From Xanthomonas bromi (GTDB taxonomy: Bacteria; Pseudomonadota; Gammaproteobacteria; Xanthomonadales; Xanthomonadaceae), in NCBI RefSeq assembly GCF_900092025.1, contig NZ_FLTX01000070.1, forward strand, positions 1 through 38,519: DNA of 38,519 nt, read 5' to 3'. Shown one piece after another: positions 1 through 7,453 of this stretch. The notes under the pieces were generated by a model. That model had not been told where the DNA came from, searched no databases, and was given only the letters and a program-made list of their open reading frames with translations. Each line of letters begins with the position of its first letter. The stretch's first letter is position 1. The position numbers were made by a program, and so were the translations under genes.

Positions 1-19
1 CCCTGGGCGTATCATAGGC

Positions 20-130
20 CGGGAATGGGGAGTCGTAAATGGGGAATCGTAAAGCCTACCCCAGCGCGGCCGCGAAGGCTGCCGGCGCGCGATGCGTTTA
101 CCATTCTCGATTCCCTATTCCCCATTCCCG
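20..130. repeat. Imperfect inverted repeat upstream of pyrE
   Basis: A GGGAATGGGGA-type block at 20-54 (GGGAATGGGGAGTCGTAAAT, then GGGGAATCGTAAA) is mirrored at 97-130 as TTTACCATTCTCGATTCCC followed by TATTCCCCATTCCCG. The two arms are imperfect reverse complements around a GC-rich centre of about 40 bases. Runs of this GGGAATC/GGGAATG kind are, as I recall, common between genes in Xanthomonas genomes; that part is memory, not seen here. The right arm ends five bases before the pyrE start, so it lies in or next to the pyrE leader and could fold there. Confidence 0.6.
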
Positions 131-134
131 TCCA

Positions 135-794
135 ATGACCGACCACCGCACCCGTTTCCTGCAGCTGGCCCTGGATGCCGACGCCTTGCGCTTTGGCGAG
201 TTCACGCTCAAATCCGGGCGGCTCAGCCCGTATTTCTTCAATGCCGGGCGCTTCGACTCGGGTACCAAGACCGCGCAGCTGGCGCAGTGCTACGCCGATG
301 CCATCGATGCAGCCGGGGTGGATTTCGATCTGCTGTTCGGCCCGGCCTACAAGGGCATCCCGCTGGCGACGGCGCTGGCCTGCGCCTATGCCGGTCGCGG
401 GCGCGACCTGCCGTTGGCGTTCAATCGCAAGGAAGCCAAGGACCATGGCGAGGGCGGCACCCTGATTGGCGCACCGCTGGCGGGGCGCAAGGTATTGATC
501 GTCGATGACGTGATCACCGCCGGTACTGCGATCCGTGAGGCGCTGGGCATCATCCGCGCGGCTGGCGGCACGCCGTCCGGCATCGTGGTGGCGCTGGACC
601 GGCAGGAGATCGCCTCCGAGCAGGACCGCCGTTCGGCGGCGCAGGCGGTCGCGGCCGAGGCCGGCATTCCGGTGATCGCCGTGGCCAACCTCGCCGATCT
701 GCTTGCTTTTGCGGCAGGAAACGCCGACCTTGTGGACTTCCGGGAACCGCTATTGGCCTATCGTGGCCGCTACGGGACCGACACCACAGGCTGA
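135..794 (+). CDS. pyrE: Orotate phosphoribosyltransferase
   Basis: Transfers orotate onto PRPP to give orotidine 5'-phosphate in de novo UMP synthesis, in the cytoplasm. The product is 219 aa, close to the 213 aa of E. coli PyrE. The type I phosphoribosyltransferase PRPP loop is clear as VLIVDDVITAGTAI at about residues 119-132, and the flexible-loop region KEAKDHGEGG precedes it. The N-terminal part reads LRFGEFTLKSGRLSPYFFNAG, typical of the family. I chose ATG 135 (MTDHRTRF) because homology begins there; the open frame extends upstream to 39 but runs through the inverted repeat and has no family similarity. The next gene starts 23 bases after the stop on the same strand. Very sure. Confidence 0.97.
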   Translation: MTDHRTRFLQLALDADALRFGEFTLKSGRLSPYFFNAGRFDSGTKTAQLAQCYADAIDAAGVDFDLLFGPAYKGIPLATALACAYAGRGRDLPLAFNRKEAKDHGEGGTLIGAPLAGRKVLIVDDVITAGTAIREALGIIRAAGGTPSGIVVALDRQEIASEQDRRSAAQAVAAEAGIPVIAVANLADLLAFAAGNADLVDFREPLLAYRGRYGTDTTG

Positions 795-816
795 CGGCAG
801 GCGACAGGGGGCTGCG

Positions 817-1497
817 ATGATGCCGATACACACACGTTTGGCGTTATTCGCCGCCGTTGCGGCGGCTGTCGCTGCGACATTCGCCGTGGCCGCACCGGTC
901 AGCGCACAAGACAAGCAGGCGGCCAAGAAGCTGTATTGCTGGAACCAGAACGGCGCCCGGGTGTGCAGCGATACGCTGCCGCCGGAGGCGGTAAACCAGG
1001 CGCGCGACGAATTCAATGCCAAGAGCGGCATGCGCAGCGCCGAGGTGCAGCGTGCGATGAGCAGCGAAGAGCGCGCTGCCGCCGCGGCCAGCGAGCAGCA
1101 ACGCCTGGCCGATCTGGCCGCCGAGCAGATGCGCCGGCGCACCGACCAGGCGATGTTGATGTCCTATCAGAGCGAGGACGACCTGCGCCGGGTGTTCAAC
1201 GAGCGCATCGCCATCGTCGACAACAACATCCACACCGCACGCTTCAACGTGACCAGCTTGCGCGAAGGACTAGCCAGCCTGCTGCGCAGCGCCGGCGACC
1301 GCGAGCTGGCCGGCCAGGCAGTGGCCGACAAGCTGGCCGACGACATCCAGGAACGTCATCGCGAATTGATGGCGCAGCTGCGCCTGCAATCCAGCTTCGA
1401 GCAGCAACGGGTGGCGCTGGACAGTGAGATCACCGACATCCTGCAGCGCTACCGCGCCATGCAGGCTCCGTCCGGTGGTGCATCGCCGGCCAGCTGA
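817..1497 (+). CDS. Secreted DUF4124-like protein with coiled-coil region
   Basis: A 226-aa protein with a clear signal peptide: charged start MMPIHTR, hydrophobic stretch LALFAAVAAAVAATFAVA, and a likely cleavage after VSA at about residue 29. The mature start, KKLYCWNQNGARVCSDTLPPEAV, resembles the DUF4124 fold, which normally reads like Y-W-x-D-x-G-x-x-x-Y-S-D-x-P-P and here has two cysteines that could pair. The rest (about 75-220) is Glu/Arg/Ala/Gln-rich helix, probably coiled coil. It should act in the periplasm; the biochemical role is unknown. ATG 817 is followed directly by ATG 820, so the start may shift by one codon. It lies 23 bases after pyrE and may be cotranscribed with it. Confidence 0.85.
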   Translation: MMPIHTRLALFAAVAAAVAATFAVAAPVSAQDKQAAKKLYCWNQNGARVCSDTLPPEAVNQARDEFNAKSGMRSAEVQRAMSSEERAAAAASEQQRLADLAAEQMRRRTDQAMLMSYQSEDDLRRVFNERIAIVDNNIHTARFNVTSLREGLASLLRSAGDRELAGQAVADKLADDIQERHRELMAQLRLQSSFEQQRVALDSEITDILQRYRAMQAPSGGASPAS

Positions 1498-1610
1498 CCG
1501 GCTACCGTCATTCCCGCCCGCGCGCATCGCCGCCGTGGACGGCATTTCCCGATCCGGCGCCCTGCCCGCATAATGGCCGGTCTTACTCTTCGCCCACGAG
1601 GCTCTCCCGC

Positions 1611-2408
1611 ATGGCCCGGATCATCGCCATTGCCAACCAGAAAGGCGGCGTCGGCAAGACCACGACGGCAGTCAATCTGGCGGCCGGCCTGGCGCGCGCG
1701 CCCAAGCGTGTGCTGCTGGTGGATCTGGACTCGCAGGGCAACGCCACCATGGGCAGCGGCATCGACAAGCGCGATGTGGCAGCCTCCACCTGCGACCTGC
1801 TGCTGGGCGAAAACACCGCCGCCGACATTCGGGTGACTGCGCCGGAAGGCTTCGACCTGCTGCCGGGCAACATCGACCTGACCGCCGCCGAGATCCAGCT
1901 GATGGACCAGGGCGAGCGCGAGCAGCGGCTCAAGCGCGCGCTGACGCCGATCCGCGACGAGTACGACTTCATCCTGATCGACTGCCCGCCGGCGTTGTCG
2001 CTGCTCACGCTCAATGCGCTGACCGCGGCCGACTCGATCATCGTGCCGATGCAGTGCGAGTACTACGCGCTGGAAGGGCTGACCGCACTGCTGGAAACCA
2101 TCGAAGCGCTGCGCGCCAACCTCAACCCGGCGCTGGAAATCGAAGGCGTGCTGCGCACCATGTTCGACATCCGCAACAACCTGGCCAACGCGGTGTCGGC
2201 CGAACTGACCCAACACTTCGGCGACAAGGTGTTCCGCACCATCGTGCCGCGCAACGTGCGCCTGGCCGAGGCGCCCAGCCATGGCCAGAGCATCGTCGGT
2301 TACGACCGCACGTCGCGTGGCGGGGTGGCGTACCTGGGCCTGGCCAGCGAGATCGTGCAACGCCAGAACGACCGCAACAAGGCCTATCGGCTCGTGGAGA
2401 CCGTCTGA
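1611..2408 (+). CDS. parA: Chromosome partitioning ATPase ParA (Soj family)
   Basis: Walker-type ATPase that drives origin segregation together with ParB. The product is 265 aa, the usual length for chromosomal ParA/Soj. The deviant Walker A box KGGVGKTTTAVNL is at about residues 11-23, the switch I/Walker A' region reads LLVDLDSQGNATMGSG (about 35-50), and Walker B is FILIDCPPALSLLTLNAL (about 122-139). There is no N-terminal DNA-binding extension, which fits the chromosomal rather than the P1-plasmid type. ATG 1611 (MARIIAIANQ) starts right at the first beta strand. The stop overlaps the parB start by one base (TGATG), so the two are translationally coupled. Confidence 0.96.
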   Translation: MARIIAIANQKGGVGKTTTAVNLAAGLARAPKRVLLVDLDSQGNATMGSGIDKRDVAASTCDLLLGENTAADIRVTAPEGFDLLPGNIDLTAAEIQLMDQGEREQRLKRALTPIRDEYDFILIDCPPALSLLTLNALTAADSIIVPMQCEYYALEGLTALLETIEALRANLNPALEIEGVLRTMFDIRNNLANAVSAELTQHFGDKVFRTIVPRNVRLAEAPSHGQSIVGYDRTSRGGVAYLGLASEIVQRQNDRNKAYRLVETV

Positions 2409-3337
2409 TGAACAAGCCGATCCCCGCAAAGAAGCGTGGCCTGGGCCGCGGCCTGGAAGCGCTGCTGGGTCCGAAGGGTGCCGCGGCCGCAGCGGCACCG
2501 AGCGCCGTCAGCGAAGATGCGTTGCAGCCAGGCGACACCCTGCGCCAGTTGCTGGTGACCCAGTTGCAGCCGGGCAAGTACCAGCCGCGCCGGGAGATGG
2601 ACGAGGTGAAGCTGGCCGAACTGGCGGAATCGATCAAAGCGCAGGGCGTGATCCAGCCGATCGTGGCGCGCGCGCTGGCACCGGGGCAGTTCGAGATCGT
2701 GGCCGGCGAACGCCGCTGGCGCGCCTCGCAGCTGGCCGGGCTGACCGAAGTGCCGGTGGTGGTGCGCGAGCTGGACGACCGCACCGTCATCGCGATGGCG
2801 CTGATCGAAAACATCCAGCGCGAAGACCTCAACCCGCTGGAAGAAGCGCAGGCGCTGCAGCGGCTGATCGACGAATTTTCGCTGACCCATGCCGAGGCCG
2901 CCGGTGCGGTAGGCCGTTCGCGTGCATCGGTCTCCAACCTGCTGCGGCTGCTGGAATTGCCGGTGGCGATCCGCGTCCTGCTGGAAACCCGTCGCCTGGA
3001 AATGGGCCATGCGCGCGCGCTGCTCACCTTGGCGCCGGAACTGGCCAGCAAGCTGGCGCAGGAAGCGGCCGACCAGGGCTGGTCGGTGCGTGAAGTCGAG
3101 CACCGGGCGCAGCAGTTCGCCGCCGGCAAGGTGCCCGGCTCGCTGCGCAAGGGCAAACCGGCACCGGTCGCCCCGCAGGCCGATATCGCCTCGCTGGAAA
3201 CCGAACTGTCCGAGTCGCTGGGGACCAAGGTGGTGTTCAATCACGGCCGCGGCGGCAAGGGCAAGCTGGTGATTCATTACACCGATCTGGACACGCTGGA
3301 CGGCGTGCTCGAACGCCTGCGCATGCAGCGCGGCTGA
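2408..3337 (+). CDS. parB: Chromosome partitioning protein ParB (Spo0J family)
   Basis: CTP-dependent DNA clamp that loads at parS and works with ParA in origin segregation. The product is 309 aa. The N-terminal ParA-contact peptide KKRGLGRGLEALLG is at about residues 8-21, the CTP-binding box GERRWRASQLAG is near 100, ENIQREDLNPLEEAQAL is near 136, and a helix-turn-helix (HAEAAGAVGRSRASVSNLLR) spans about 162-181. The C-terminal dimerisation domain ends in HYTDLDTLDGVLERL. The ATG overlaps the parA stop by one base. I saw no consensus parS (GTTTCACGTGAAAC) in the window, so the site must lie elsewhere. Confidence 0.96.
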   Translation: MNKPIPAKKRGLGRGLEALLGPKGAAAAAAPSAVSEDALQPGDTLRQLLVTQLQPGKYQPRREMDEVKLAELAESIKAQGVIQPIVARALAPGQFEIVAGERRWRASQLAGLTEVPVVVRELDDRTVIAMALIENIQREDLNPLEEAQALQRLIDEFSLTHAEAAGAVGRSRASVSNLLRLLELPVAIRVLLETRRLEMGHARALLTLAPELASKLAQEAADQGWSVREVEHRAQQFAAGKVPGSLRKGKPAPVAPQADIASLETELSESLGTKVVFNHGRGGKGKLVIHYTDLDTLDGVLERLRMQRG

Positions 3338-3372
3338 TCGCAGCTGCACATCCAACAGGATCCTCGTCGGCC

Positions 3373-3681
3373 ATGAATCCCGCCAAGGTGGACCGCCACC
3401 ATCTGCTGCAGCTGACCGACCTGCCCAACGTCGGGCCGGCCTGCGAAAAGGATCTGCGCCTGATCGGCATCCGCGTGCCTGCGCAGCTGCGCGGTCGCGA
3501 TGCCTACGACATGCATGCGCAGCTGTGCCTGCGCACCGGCGTGCTGCACGACCCTTGCGTGATCGATGTATTCCTGTCGATCGTGCGCTTCATGGAAGGC
3601 GAGGCGGCGCAACCGTGGTGGAATTTCAGCGCCGAACGCAAGGCCAAGCTCGCCAGCGAAGCGCCGCTCGCGCTGCGGTGA
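3373..3681 (+). CDS. Helix-hairpin-helix protein of the Cdd1 (pathogenicity locus) family
   Basis: A 102-aa protein. Residues about 10-40 (LLQLTDLPNVGPACEKDLRLIG) form a helix-hairpin-helix-like segment, and the rest reads DAYDMHAQLCLRTGVLHDPCVIDVFLSIVRFMEGE, which I recognise as the Cdd1 'pathogenicity locus' family; this family is also compared with the N-terminus of mitomycin-resistance McrB-like proteins. The ending PWWNFSAERKAKLA is typical of the Xanthomonas members. The molecular role is not established; DNA binding by the HhH segment is an inference. It begins 35 bases after parB on the same strand and could be read through from parAB. Confidence 0.8.
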   Translation: MNPAKVDRHHLLQLTDLPNVGPACEKDLRLIGIRVPAQLRGRDAYDMHAQLCLRTGVLHDPCVIDVFLSIVRFMEGEAAQPWWNFSAERKAKLASEAPLALR

Positions 3682-3885
3682 ACGACCACGCATGGCGCGC
3701 TGCAGCCCTCCCCCGGAGCACCGCATGAGCCGCGACCATTGCCAACCACATCGGGCGCACTGCGCGCCACGGGCGCATCAGCAACATCCCAACGCCGCAC
3801 CCGCACGCAGCCGTGCCTGCAGTGCGCCACACTTGCACGCCCGTGACGCCGGCCTTTTGTTTCCGTATTTCCCAGGATCACAGCC

Positions 3886-4851
3886 ATGACCATTCTCGTC
3901 ACCGGCGCTGCCGGTTTCATCGGTGCCTACACCTGCCGCGCGCTGGCGGCACGCGGCGAGACGGTGGTGGGGCTGGACAACTACAACAGCTACTACGATC
4001 CGCAGCTCAAGCACGATCGGGTGGCGGCGCTGTGCCCCGACATCGATATCCGCACGCTGGACCTGACCGATCGCGACGGCCTGACTGCGTTGTTCGATGA
4101 GATCCAGCCCACCCGCGTGGTGCATCTGGCCGCGCAGGCGGGGGTGCGGTATTCGCTGGAAAACCCGTCCGCCTACGTCGACAGCAACCTGGTCGGCTTC
4201 GTCAACATGCTCGAGCTGTGCCGGCACCGCGGCGTGCAGCACCTGGTGTATGCATCGAGCAGTTCGGTGTACGGCGATTCGGCTACCCCGCCGTTCTCCG
4301 AAGACCAGCGCGTGGATCAGCCGCGCTCGCTGTACGCGGCGACCAAGGCGGCCAACGAATTGATGGGGTACACCTATGCGCAGTTGTACGGCCTGCGCGC
4401 CACGGGGCTGCGCTTCTTTACGGTGTATGGACCATGGGGACGACCGGACATGGCGCCGCTGATCTTCAGCCGCGCGGTACTGGCGGGGCGGCCAATCGAG
4501 GTGTTCAACCACGGCAAGATGCAGCGCGATTTCACCTTCGTCGACGACATCGTGGCCGGCGTGCTCGGCGCACTGGACACGCCCAGCAGCGAGGCGGTTG
4601 CGCACCGGGTGTTCAACCTGGGCAACCACACACCGGTGGAGCTGGAATACTTCATCGACGTGATCGCCCAGGCCGCCGGCCGTCCGGCCGAGAAGGTCTA
4701 CCGGCCGATGCAGCCGGGCGACATGATCCGCACCATGGCCGATACACAGCGCGCGCAGGCCGCATTCGGGTTCGACCCGGCGACCCCGGTCGAGCGCGGA
4801 TTGCCGCAGGTGGTGGATTGGTGTCGGCTGTATTTCGGCGAGCGCGCCTAG
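3886..4851 (+). CDS. NAD-dependent UDP-sugar epimerase, probably UDP-glucuronate 4-epimerase
   Basis: Extended short-chain dehydrogenase of 321 aa. The NAD-binding motif is TGAAGFIG (GxxGxxG) at about residues 6-13. The catalytic set is a Ser in YASSSSVYG and the YAATK motif (Y-x-x-x-K) near 150. The segment VVGLDNYNSYYDPQLKHDR is typical of UDP-glucuronate 4-epimerases of the CapI/LspL type, and FFTVYGPWGRPDMAPLIFSRAVL supports a UDP-uronate substrate over UDP-glucose. Likely role: UDP-galacturonate supply for envelope polysaccharide or LPS core, in the cytoplasm; Xanthomonas LPS core does contain galacturonate. AGGA sits nine bases before the ATG. The exact substrate is inferred. Confidence 0.88.
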   Translation: MTILVTGAAGFIGAYTCRALAARGETVVGLDNYNSYYDPQLKHDRVAALCPDIDIRTLDLTDRDGLTALFDEIQPTRVVHLAAQAGVRYSLENPSAYVDSNLVGFVNMLELCRHRGVQHLVYASSSSVYGDSATPPFSEDQRVDQPRSLYAATKAANELMGYTYAQLYGLRATGLRFFTVYGPWGRPDMAPLIFSRAVLAGRPIEVFNHGKMQRDFTFVDDIVAGVLGALDTPSSEAVAHRVFNLGNHTPVELEYFIDVIAQAAGRPAEKVYRPMQPGDMIRTMADTQRAQAAFGFDPATPVERGLPQVVDWCRLYFGERA

Positions 4852-5276
4852 CGCTGGCTGGGGTTTGGTGGGGATGCGCGCGTTTGCGGAGAATGGGCGC
4901 GTGCAGCTGGAGTTGTGGCGGCTGCCGTGGCGCTGCCGGCTGAGGGCGCGTGGCGTCGGATGTACCTCACGGCCATCGCCTCCCTGGAAGCGCCTGGTCG
5001 CCTGGCATACAACGCAGGTTGCGGTGCGAGGTCCCTGCGCTCCCGTGCTGAAGCGATATGGTGTGCCTGCTAGTCCATGTGCCTGTCGCAGCCTTGCCCA
5101 CACCACACCACACCACACCACACCACACAACACAACACAACACAACACAACACGCTACAGGCTGTTTTCTGGCCGTCTCACTGCGCATAACGTGTGCATG
5201 CTTCATGCCTGACTCAGACAGTCAGGGCACAATGCGCGATCTTTTCGCTCAGCCTTCCTCCGGATACCCCGCATCC
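4852..5276. other. Intergenic region with pentanucleotide repeat
   Basis: No gene is supported in these 425 bases. The notable content is the CACCA/CACAA repeat at 5101-5153, listed separately. The overlapping open frames in this stretch have repeat-derived low-complexity sequence (TPHHTTPHHTTQ) and are not convincing. An in-frame ATG at 5232 could extend the following glycosyltransferase by 15 residues. Confidence 0.6.
5101..5153. repeat. Pentanucleotide tandem repeat (CACCA)5(CACAA)5
   Basis: Five perfect copies of CACCA (5101-5125) are followed by five perfect copies of CACAA (5126-5150) and a partial CAC. This is 53 bases of period 5 with a sharp switch of unit in the middle. It lies 124 bases upstream of the glycosyltransferase start. 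Unit numbers of such repeats change by slipped-strand mispairing, so the promoter spacing could vary between clones. This is seen directly; any regulatory effect is inference. Confidence 0.95.
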
Positions 5277-5999
5277 ATGAGCCAACCGCAGCTGTCCGTC
5301 GTCGTCCCGGTGTTCAACGAGCGCGATAACGTCACCACACTGGTGGGCGAAATCGTCAGCGCCTTGCGCGGCGTGGTGGCTTTCGAAATCGTGTATGTCG
5401 ACGACCATTCTCGTGACGACACGCTGGCAGTGCTGCAGGGTCTGAAGAACGCCACGCCGGAACTGCGCGTGCTGCATCACGTGACCCAGAGCGGCCAGAG
5501 CACGGCGGTGCGCAGCGGGGTCAAGGCCGCACGCGCCAGCTGGATCGCTACGCTCGATGGCGACGGCCAGAACGACCCGGCCGACATCCCCAAGCTGCTC
5601 ATCGCGCGCAGCCAGGCCGAGACGCAGGTGAAGCTGTTCGCCGGTTGGCGGGTCAATCGCCAGGATTCCGGCTCCAAGCGCTGGGCCAGCAAGTGGGCCA
5701 ACGCGATCCGCTCGCGCATGCTGCACGACAATACGCCCGACACCGGCTGCGGCATCAAACTGTTCGAGCGCGAGGCATTTCTGGACCTGCCCTATTTCGA
5801 CCATATGCACCGCTATCTGCCGGCGCTGATGCAACGCGCCGGCTGGCGCACGGTGAGCGTGCCGGTCAATCACCGCCATCGCACCGCTGGCGTGTCCAAG
5901 TACAACAATCTCAATCGCGCCCTGGTCGGCATCCGCGACCTGCGCGGTGTGGCCTGGCTGATTACCCGCAGCAAACGCACCGTGGTGCAGGAGCGTTGA
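5277..5999 (+). CDS. GT2 family glycosyltransferase (dolichol-phosphate-mannose-synthase-like)
   Basis: A 240-aa GT-A glycosyltransferase. The start LSVVVPVFNERDNV and the nucleotide-binding pair IVYVDDHSRDDT are typical of GT2; ATLDGDGQNDPADIP supplies the metal-binding D-x-D (DGDGQND), and the acceptor region reads DTGCGIKLFERE. There are no transmembrane segments, unlike ArnC or GtrB, so it resembles soluble DPM1-type enzymes that load a sugar onto undecaprenyl phosphate. Its stop overlaps the start of the next gene (TGATG), whose product is a small membrane protein, so the two likely act together at the inner membrane. I chose ATG 5277; ATG 5232 is an alternative. Sugar and final acceptor unknown. 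Confidence 0.88.
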   Translation: MSQPQLSVVVPVFNERDNVTTLVGEIVSALRGVVAFEIVYVDDHSRDDTLAVLQGLKNATPELRVLHHVTQSGQSTAVRSGVKAARASWIATLDGDGQNDPADIPKLLIARSQAETQVKLFAGWRVNRQDSGSKRWASKWANAIRSRMLHDNTPDTGCGIKLFEREAFLDLPYFDHMHRYLPALMQRAGWRTVSVPVNHRHRTAGVSKYNNLNRALVGIRDLRGVAWLITRSKRTVVQER

Positions 6000-6340
6000 T
6001 GGATCCGTCCTTTCTCGACCAACAACTGACCTGGCTGTACTGGACCGGTATCCATGTCACCGGCTGGAAGCTGATCGGCTATGTCGGCGCGCTGATGTTC
6101 GGCGGTCGCTGGCTGGTACAGTTCGTCGCCTCCAAACGCGCCGGCAAGCCGGTAATTCCACGCCTGTTCTGGTACATGAGCGTGGTCGGTAGCCTGATGA
6201 CGCTGAGCTACTTCGTGTTTTCCGCAAAGCAGGATTCGGTCGGCGTACTGCAGAACCTGTTCCCGGCGTTTACCGCGTTTTACAGCCTGTATCTGGATGT
6301 GAAGCATCGCGGATGGAAGCGGGACCGGGCAGGCCACTGA
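5999..6340 (+). CDS. Lipid-A-disaccharide-synthase N-terminal-domain (LABN) membrane protein
   Basis: A 113-aa integral membrane protein with about three hydrophobic helices: LIGYVGALMFGGRWLVQFVA (about 24-43), FWYMSVVGSLMTLSYFVFS (about 57-75) and VLQNLFPAFTAFYSLYL (about 82-98). The pattern GGRWLVQFVASKRAGKPVIP and the ending NLFPAFTAFYSLYLDVKHR match the LABN family, a small domain also found at the N-terminus of some LpxB proteins. It starts inside the stop of the GT2 gene (TGATG), so coupled translation and a joint role in lipid-linked sugar transfer are likely. No ArnT/PMT-type transferase follows it here, which would be the usual third partner. Confidence 0.85.
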   Translation: MDPSFLDQQLTWLYWTGIHVTGWKLIGYVGALMFGGRWLVQFVASKRAGKPVIPRLFWYMSVVGSLMTLSYFVFSAKQDSVGVLQNLFPAFTAFYSLYLDVKHRGWKRDRAGH

Positions 6341-6804
6341 GGCTGGATTGGGATGGGGGAGCGTCTGGTCCGTCCAGATGTTTGTCGGGTGATCGAACGG
6401 TTGACGAATGCCTTGGCGCGCTGAGGCGATGCTGGTGCGTGCATCGCTGCAAAGTGCATCGCTGCACCGGATTTTTTGCGAACGATCGCCGCTGGCGATG
6501 TCTCAGCGTACCGATGCGATTCGGCTGCATTGCAGATGCATGGCATACCCCCTGGCTCGATTTTCGCCTGGCGATTCCTGTTCTTGGCTCGGTTCTTTGC
6601 GCGGCGATTGCTGTGATTGATGAGCGCCTGAGCGCATTGACGTGACCTGCCTGGGTCAAGCGATGCACCGCGTATCGCCTGGGCCGTGGCGATCTCACTG
6701 AAGATTGATGCCTGCTTTTCGGACACGGCATTGCATGCGTGGCCGACGCGCTGTTGGGCTGCTCGCCGATGTTGTCCCTGTCGCGCTGCGGGCAGGCTGT
6801 GGCC
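6341..6804. other. Intergenic region without a supported gene
   Basis: These 464 bases hold no convincing reading frame. A 15-base unit is tandemly repeated at 6439-6468 (GTGCATCGCTGCAAA then GTGCATCGCTGCACC), and short GCGATTGCT/TGATTGATG-like words recur. Base composition is less GC-rich than the flanking genes (for example TTTTTTGCG at 6473). I see no clear promoter or terminator. Confidence 0.5.
6439..6468. repeat. 15-base tandem duplication
   Basis: GTGCATCGCTGCAAA (6439-6453) is directly followed by GTGCATCGCTGCACC (6454-6468); 13 of 15 bases are identical. It sits in the gap between the LABN gene and the RAYT-like gene. Confidence 0.8.
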
Positions 6805-7338
6805 ATGTCCAGCGCCCCTCCCTCATCGCCCATGTCCATGCCAACGCTTGAAACGTATTGGCATCTGCGGCTGCCCACGCATCAGGACGTGCCGTTGTTC
6901 GCGGACTGGCGCTGCGCCCGCGCGGCAGCTGCCAGCCTGGCGCTGCCACGGCAATGGCCAGGTGCGCAGTTGCTGTGCTGGGTGCTGCTGCCGGACGCGT
7001 GGTGTGGGTTGCTGCAGGCACCGGGCAAGGCGGCGTTGCTGCAATTGGCCGCGACGGCGCGGTTGATGGCGGCCGATGCGGTCAATCGCGCACGCGGACG
7101 TGGCGGAACGGTGTGGCAGCCGCAGATGCAGGCAGCAGAGTTACCGCTGCATACCGATCATCGCCAGTTCGCCCGCACGTTGGTCGCACTGCCCCTGCGT
7201 GCGGGGCTGGCCGAGCAGATCGGCGGATATCCGTACTGGGACGCGGTGTGGTTGTTAGCAGACGATCGCAACGCCGCACCGATCATCACGTCAGACGATT
7301 TTGCTGATCGAACCGGAACAGGCGGAACACGCTGGTGA
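6805..7338 (+). CDS. RAYT-like (REP-associated tyrosine transposase) relative lacking the HUH motif
   Basis: A 177-aa protein whose order of motifs follows REP-associated tyrosine transposases. RAYTs have a segment like W-V-x-x-P-N-H-V-H followed by helices, then V-W-Q-x-x-(F/Y)-x-D-H, then A-N-P-L-R-A-G-L and G-D-Y-P-x-W-D-A-V-W. Here residues 58-68 read CWVLLPDAWCG, so both HUH histidines are replaced (A65, C67). Residues 103-105 are VWQ, but the following QMQAAEL has no tyrosine. The tail LVALPLRAGLAEQIGGYPYWDAVWL (about 127-150) is very well kept. It therefore looks like a domesticated or dying RAYT that can no longer cut DNA. ATG 6805 is my choice; ATG 6832 or 6739 are possible. A long hairpin follows the gene. 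Confidence 0.72.
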   Translation: MSSAPPSSPMSMPTLETYWHLRLPTHQDVPLFADWRCARAAAASLALPRQWPGAQLLCWVLLPDAWCGLLQAPGKAALLQLAATARLMAADAVNRARGRGGTVWQPQMQAAELPLHTDHRQFARTLVALPLRAGLAEQIGGYPYWDAVWLLADDRNAAPIITSDDFADRTGTGGTRW

Positions 7339-7389
7339 GCATTACGCAGGGTCGGCACCGGTTGGCAGGCGGGTGCGTCCCGCGCCGGT

Positions 7390-7434
7390 CCAGCTGCGCT
7401 GCCTCTCAACCAACGGGTCGGGTAGCGCAGCTGG
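7390..7434. repeat. 45-base hairpin between convergent genes
   Basis: CCAGCTGCGCTGCC (7390-7403) pairs with GGTAGCGCAGCTGG (7421-7434) across a 17-base loop: 14 pairs, one of them G-U. It lies 51 bases after the RAYT-like stop and 19 bases beyond the algC stop on the other strand. There is no T-run, so a classic intrinsic terminator is not shown. It could be a Rho-independent-like barrier for both genes or a remnant REP palindrome of the RAYT; note GTAG at 7422-7425 at the foot of the right arm. Confidence 0.65.
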
Positions 7435-7453
7435 CCATCACGGCCTCTGGCAA

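Noticed and set aside
1449..2498. Large minus-strand frames opposite parA and parB
   Set aside because: Shadows of well-identified genes in GC-rich DNA.
3725..3889. Short frame between the Cdd1 gene and the epimerase
   Set aside because: His/Arg/Pro-rich with no family similarity; overlaps the ribosome site of the epimerase.
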